Assembly: GCF_014839805.1 (NCBI RefSeq)
Contig: NC_051116.1
Location: forward strand, 6,057,556 to 6,121,555
DNA length: 64,000 nucleotides
Reading direction: 5' to 3'
DNA from: Manduca sexta
Taxonomy: Eukaryota; Arthropoda; Insecta; Lepidoptera; Sphingidae
Positions within the stretch are counted from its first letter, which is position 1; each line of letters opens with the position of its first letter. This document shows positions 52,301-55,300 of the stretch, one piece after another. Below the pieces are notes generated by a model. That model saw nothing but the letters and a program-made list of their open reading frames with translations. It was not told the origin of the DNA and did not search any database. Both the position numbers and the translations under genes were made by a program.

Positions 52301-55300
52301 AATGTAACTTGTGAAAATGTGTTCTTGTACTGCATTAGTAAATGTTTCCTGTCTTCTACTGTCCTAAAGAAAATGTTAAAGATCATAAACTAACCCTACC
52401 TTTCTTTCCAGACAAAAACCCAGACATAATACCCCTAGACGGAAAAATAAGCGACAGCTGTTCAAACAAGTCATCCACAACCGACTATAGTGCTATACGA
52501 CCATTGATCTCCAAAACACCATCCGAAAAATACGATATACCACCAAACTGCGACCGATATTACGACCACAACATCGACACTTGCAACCAGTACATCCAAG
52601 TGCGACCAGTGGAGTACCGACGGCCAACGTTCGCGCCAACGTTGGGCCCAATGCCCAACCTTGGACCCAGCATACAAAGCCTTGGACCAATCAGTAGTCT
52701 GCATATGAATGTTGGTGCCAATGACTGTCATAGATACGATAAGGTTTATGAGGATTGGTTGAAATATAAGAATGCTTTGCCGTTGAATACGAGTGGATTG
52801 GTAAGTAAAGTATTATGAATATTTGTATAAAATATTAAGTATTAGATATATTTATTTGTTGACTGGAAATCCTAGATAGTAAATATTGCCTTACAAGTCT
52901 AGACGAATTCCAAATTAGCCCACTTTATATAATATGTATTGCAAAAATTATCTTAGATTTTTCAAATGCTATCGGAATCTTAATTTCAGAATAAAACGTC
53001 CCAACACTAGCAATAATAGGGGAGACGCGGTTAATTGATCACCTGTCAAATAGTCGATTCGATACATCACACAATTTATACGAGTATACACAAGGCCTAA
53101 ATCCTCTCAGTAGAGGCCCGTGCTCAGCTATGAGCAATATATAATACGGGGCTGATATTAATATATTTACCTATTGCTATATATTATACCAGCCACGGTC
53201 AAGCCAGCCTCAAAATTCCTATAAAGAACTTCTTAGGTATAAAGGTGTTTTCACGATGTTTTCTTTCACCGTTAAAGCAAGCAATTATTCGCAAAGAATA
53301 CACACATAATTTTAGAAAAGTCAGATGTGTGTCCTTGATTTGAACCTGCCATTCGTCTTGACAGTCATATTTAAAATAATATTTTTTTAGCTCCCAGCTG
53401 AACAATTAATGCCACCAGAACTCTACGCCACACCACCACCAACAATTTACAGTAACCCGAACCGAAACCCACTTAACCTAGCCCAGATGCCTGAGCTGGA
53501 GCCTAGGTACCACTTGGAGCCTAGGTCCCTCGCTATGGACCCTAGGAGCTGTTCCAACTCGCCACCAGTGCGATTCAATGCGGACAACAGCGTGTACTAC
53601 AGCAAAGGCGTGCTGGACAGAACGAATAATACGCTGCCACATTTAAAATCTAGGATGAATGGTGAGTTGATTTTTTAATTAAATGAGACGAGTATGCCAT
53701 TCTCCTGATGGTAAGCGAGATGGACCAGTTTTTCGCGGGGAACAGGAAGGTCCCGTGGTACCATTTCACTTAGGTAGCTGCTCGCAACCATCTCTAAAGC
53801 GAGATGGACTATGTAAACTGTAGCAACACAACACAAAACCTTGTATAGAAAGTACTGCGCAGTACTCCACTGCGCTCGTCACTTTGAGGCAAGATGTTAA
53901 ATCTTATAATGTCCAATAATTACGCTGGCTACAATCTTTCAAACTGGAACAAAACAGGCACCTGATGGTATGTGAAGTGGAATAGAATGTCAACTGACGA
54001 GGGATGAATACCTCTCGTCAACCGACACAATTATGCCGATTTAACGAGATATACACAGGCTGATCCCGGAACGCGGCACTTACGTGGGCTACTATGGCGG
54101 GTTTTAACACCTTGTGTACGGTAGGGTGGAGCGTCATTTTTTTTTTTATATTTTCGTTGTTGAATAGCACTATAAAATTGCATACCACACTCAATTATAT
54201 TAAAAAAATATTTAAAAAAATATTGGAACCTATTTTTAGCCCTCTACCGACGATTGAAGGTCACGAAAAATCGTCAAATTGAGATATTTTTAAAAATAAC
54301 ATATAGCAAGAAGTGACTATTTCTTATATTGTTAGGTAACTTATATTCTCTTAAAATACTATATTTATATCTATAAATAGTCCGTACATTGAAAAATTAA
54401 CAACTAAGCAATAAAAACACAACGTCAATACGAACAAAATAAATTATAATTGCAGTTACAAGAGAACATATTATTACTTTAATAATGGAGCCAGGATCAC
54501 CCTATTTAGGGTATATAACTACGTTATGTGGTACAGGAAAAGCCATAGCGGATTCAATACACTTGTTTTTACTAAAAAATCATATAAATTTAAACAATTC
54601 TTTGGCTATTGGATGCGACCGAACTGCTACAAAGACTGGTTAGAAAGGTGGGGTGAATCGTTTCACATTGGCATAGATAAAATACTTTATTTATCACGTA
54701 GGCGAATAAAGTTACACTTATGATACATCAAAACAATGTATAACAATAATTATAATTATTATATCTAAATAACAATTAAAATTAATTATATAAGTATGGT
54801 CATTTTAAATTAGGGATAAAATTTATAATGAATACAAGGTACAAACCCAAGTAACCAGCTCGGTTGGCAGGTAGGGGGAATAAAAGCATAACGCGTCGCG
54901 ATCCTCACCGGCGAGGACATGAGCCCTAACCTAGCTAACCTACCAGCCTTTCACTAGCTACCTAAGTGATGACTACCCTAAGAAGAATAGCAGAAAGAAA
55001 CTCCGGGCTTTCTTTTTTGTCATCAATTGTTCAGTACATCTTTTGTATTTTTTTCCAAGTCTTTTTTGTAATTAAGCAGACCAATACACTGGTTTATTTG
55101 TCTACTACATGCGAATGAACTATCCTTTCGGGAATTGTTTATAAAATTAGATGGAGCAACCAGCAGCCCTCAACTCTATTCCGGGCCAATAGGGAAAGAG
55201 TAGGAAAACTTTACTGATCTTCCTGTCAGTTTTCTGCTATACTGTCAAACGTGCCTGTTTTTCTGAAGGAAACTGAAAATAGTCTGTGTACACTGTATAG

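Noticed and set aside
52471..52731. Minus-strand frames of 65-86 codons
   Set aside because: They are the antisense of exon 16, whose + strand frame fits both splice sites and neighbouring phases.
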